From Straminergon stramineum (taxonomy: Eukaryota > Streptophyta > Bryopsida > Hypnales > Calliergonaceae), in contig OY987265.1 in assembly GCA_963920665.1 (NCBI GenBank), positions 43,281,001 to 43,345,000 of the forward strand: DNA of 64,000 nt, read 5' to 3'. Both the position numbers and the translations under genes were made by a program. Of the stretch, positions 63,466 through 64,000 are shown piece by piece (position 1 is the stretch's first letter; each line of letters begins with the position of its first letter). The notes under the pieces are model-generated. The model was not told the DNA's origin. It worked only from the letters and a program-made list of their open reading frames with translations, and did not search any database.

Positions 63466-63635
63466 ATGCCGATCTCTTCGATTGGCGGGGGAGACCTTGA
63501 CAAGGTGTGGGAGATTAAAACCTTGAAGAAGGAGAAGGATGAAGAGGCGCGCAGATTGCTGGAGATGGCGGCCAAGCAAGTGCAACCCATCATGCGGAAA
63601 CGCAAGTGGCAGGTCAAGCTTCTGTCGGAGTTTTG
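63466..63635 (+). CDS. WSS1/WLM-domain DNA-dependent metalloprotease, exon 1 (partial)
   Basis: Exon 1 encodes 56 codons and ends at TG|GTGAGT in phase 2; the gene continues beyond the window. The sequence GDLDKVWEIKTLKKEKDEEA followed by KQVQPIMRKRKWQVKLLSEF is the start of the WLM domain of Wss1/SPRTN-like proteases, which cleave proteins crosslinked to DNA. The zinc-binding HExxH motif would lie in a later exon and cannot be checked. The ATG at 63466 is chosen over the upstream in-frame GTG. Intron 1 contains a TTAA-family element end at 63811. Confidence 0.82.
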
Positions 63636-63810
63636 GTGAGTTTGTTGCTTGCTGGGACCTCTTTGCTTCACTTTTCTTTTCTTTTCAATTTCCGATTTGG
63701 CTTGTGGAAGCTCAGTTGTTGTCTTCCATGGCCGGTGGTGTTACTATAATAGCTTTATGCAGAATTCTGAGCGTTCACGGTAGCTTTCTGAACCGGGCAT
63801 CGTGTTTTAA

Positions 63811-64000
63811 CTCCTAAAGGACCAAGAGACCCAAATTGGATTTATTGTTTTTATTAGCAGTTTCGAGTAGGTCGTATGGGGATTTCTATTCGTCCAATTT
63901 TATATAATTTTTTACCAATACATGCAGTGTCCTTCTCCGATTTGGGGGATATAAAATTTTACCCCATTTGAATTCCATTTTTCATAATATGATCAATTGA
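63811..64000. mobile_element. TTAA-family element, left end, truncated by window edge
   Basis: It starts CTCCTAAAGGACCAAGAGAC directly after TTAA (63807-63810), matching the ends at 27909 and 29101. The right end would lie outside the window. It sits in intron 1 of the WSS1-type gene. Confidence 0.5.

Noticed and set aside
1..64000. tRNA, rRNA, snRNA genes or CRISPR arrays
   Set aside because: Scanned by eye for internal promoter boxes, cloverleaf-like ends and regular spacer arrays; none was found. A dedicated scan could still reveal a missed tRNA.

Overview
The window is nuclear DNA of a green plant. It has six host protein-coding genes with GT-AG introns, separated by long AT-rich stretches full of small non-autonomous transposons. 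The CYP74 gene with a plastid-type leader points to a plant. The ciliary-type tubulin tyrosine ligase-like (TTLL) gene suggests a lineage that still makes flagellated sperm, such as a bryophyte, lycophyte, fern, cycad/Ginkgo or streptophyte alga. That placement is inference; the species cannot be named from the sequence.

Layout. 1-4.8 kb: repeats, including a TTAA-flanked element, two inverted copies of a TA-flanked MITE, a duplicated unit holding a perfect 37-bp-arm hairpin, and a C-rich patch. 6.7-9.1 kb (+): a six-exon gene for a secreted/type I membrane protein with Frizzled-like cysteine spacing. 11.2-14.9 kb (-): a five-exon CYP74 cytochrome P450 (allene oxide synthase type), convergent with the previous gene. 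15.5-34 kb: gene-poor repeats with a hAT-like fragment, orphan coiled-coil coding fragments, a GC-rich block, a 1.15 kb inverted repeat and a CACTA-type hairpin MITE. 34.6-43.8 kb (+): an AT-rich, intron-rich TTLL gene with an intact ATP-grasp core, preceded by a probable exon carrying an in-frame TGA. 43.8-52 kb: repeats. 52.2-54.7 kb (-): a six-exon neuguidin/Lcp5-type gene. 55-59.7 kb: repeats. 59.9-62.3 kb (-): a DNAJC21/Jjj1-type gene whose second zinc finger is assembled from two tiny 3' exons. 63.5 kb (+), running off the window: exon 1 of a WSS1-type protease gene, head to head with the DNAJC21 gene.

Shared roles. The neuguidin gene (small-subunit processome) and the DNAJC21 gene (large-subunit maturation) both serve ribosome biogenesis, and the former has clear teloboxes at its start. 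The other genes look functionally unrelated to one another.

The most unusual signals are: (1) a recurring family of elements flanked by TTAA with CCC...GGG ends, which look piggyBac-like; (2) exact Frizzled-CRD cysteine spacing in a plant membrane protein; (3) the composite inverted repeat with a 28-bp perfect palindrome at its centre; (4) a CYP74 with mixed AOS/HPL diagnostic residues and a decayed copy of an exon start inside an intron; and (5) the TTLL gene with an in-frame stop in a probable N-terminal exon.

All exon models were built by hand from splice signals and reading-frame continuity, without transcript or database support.
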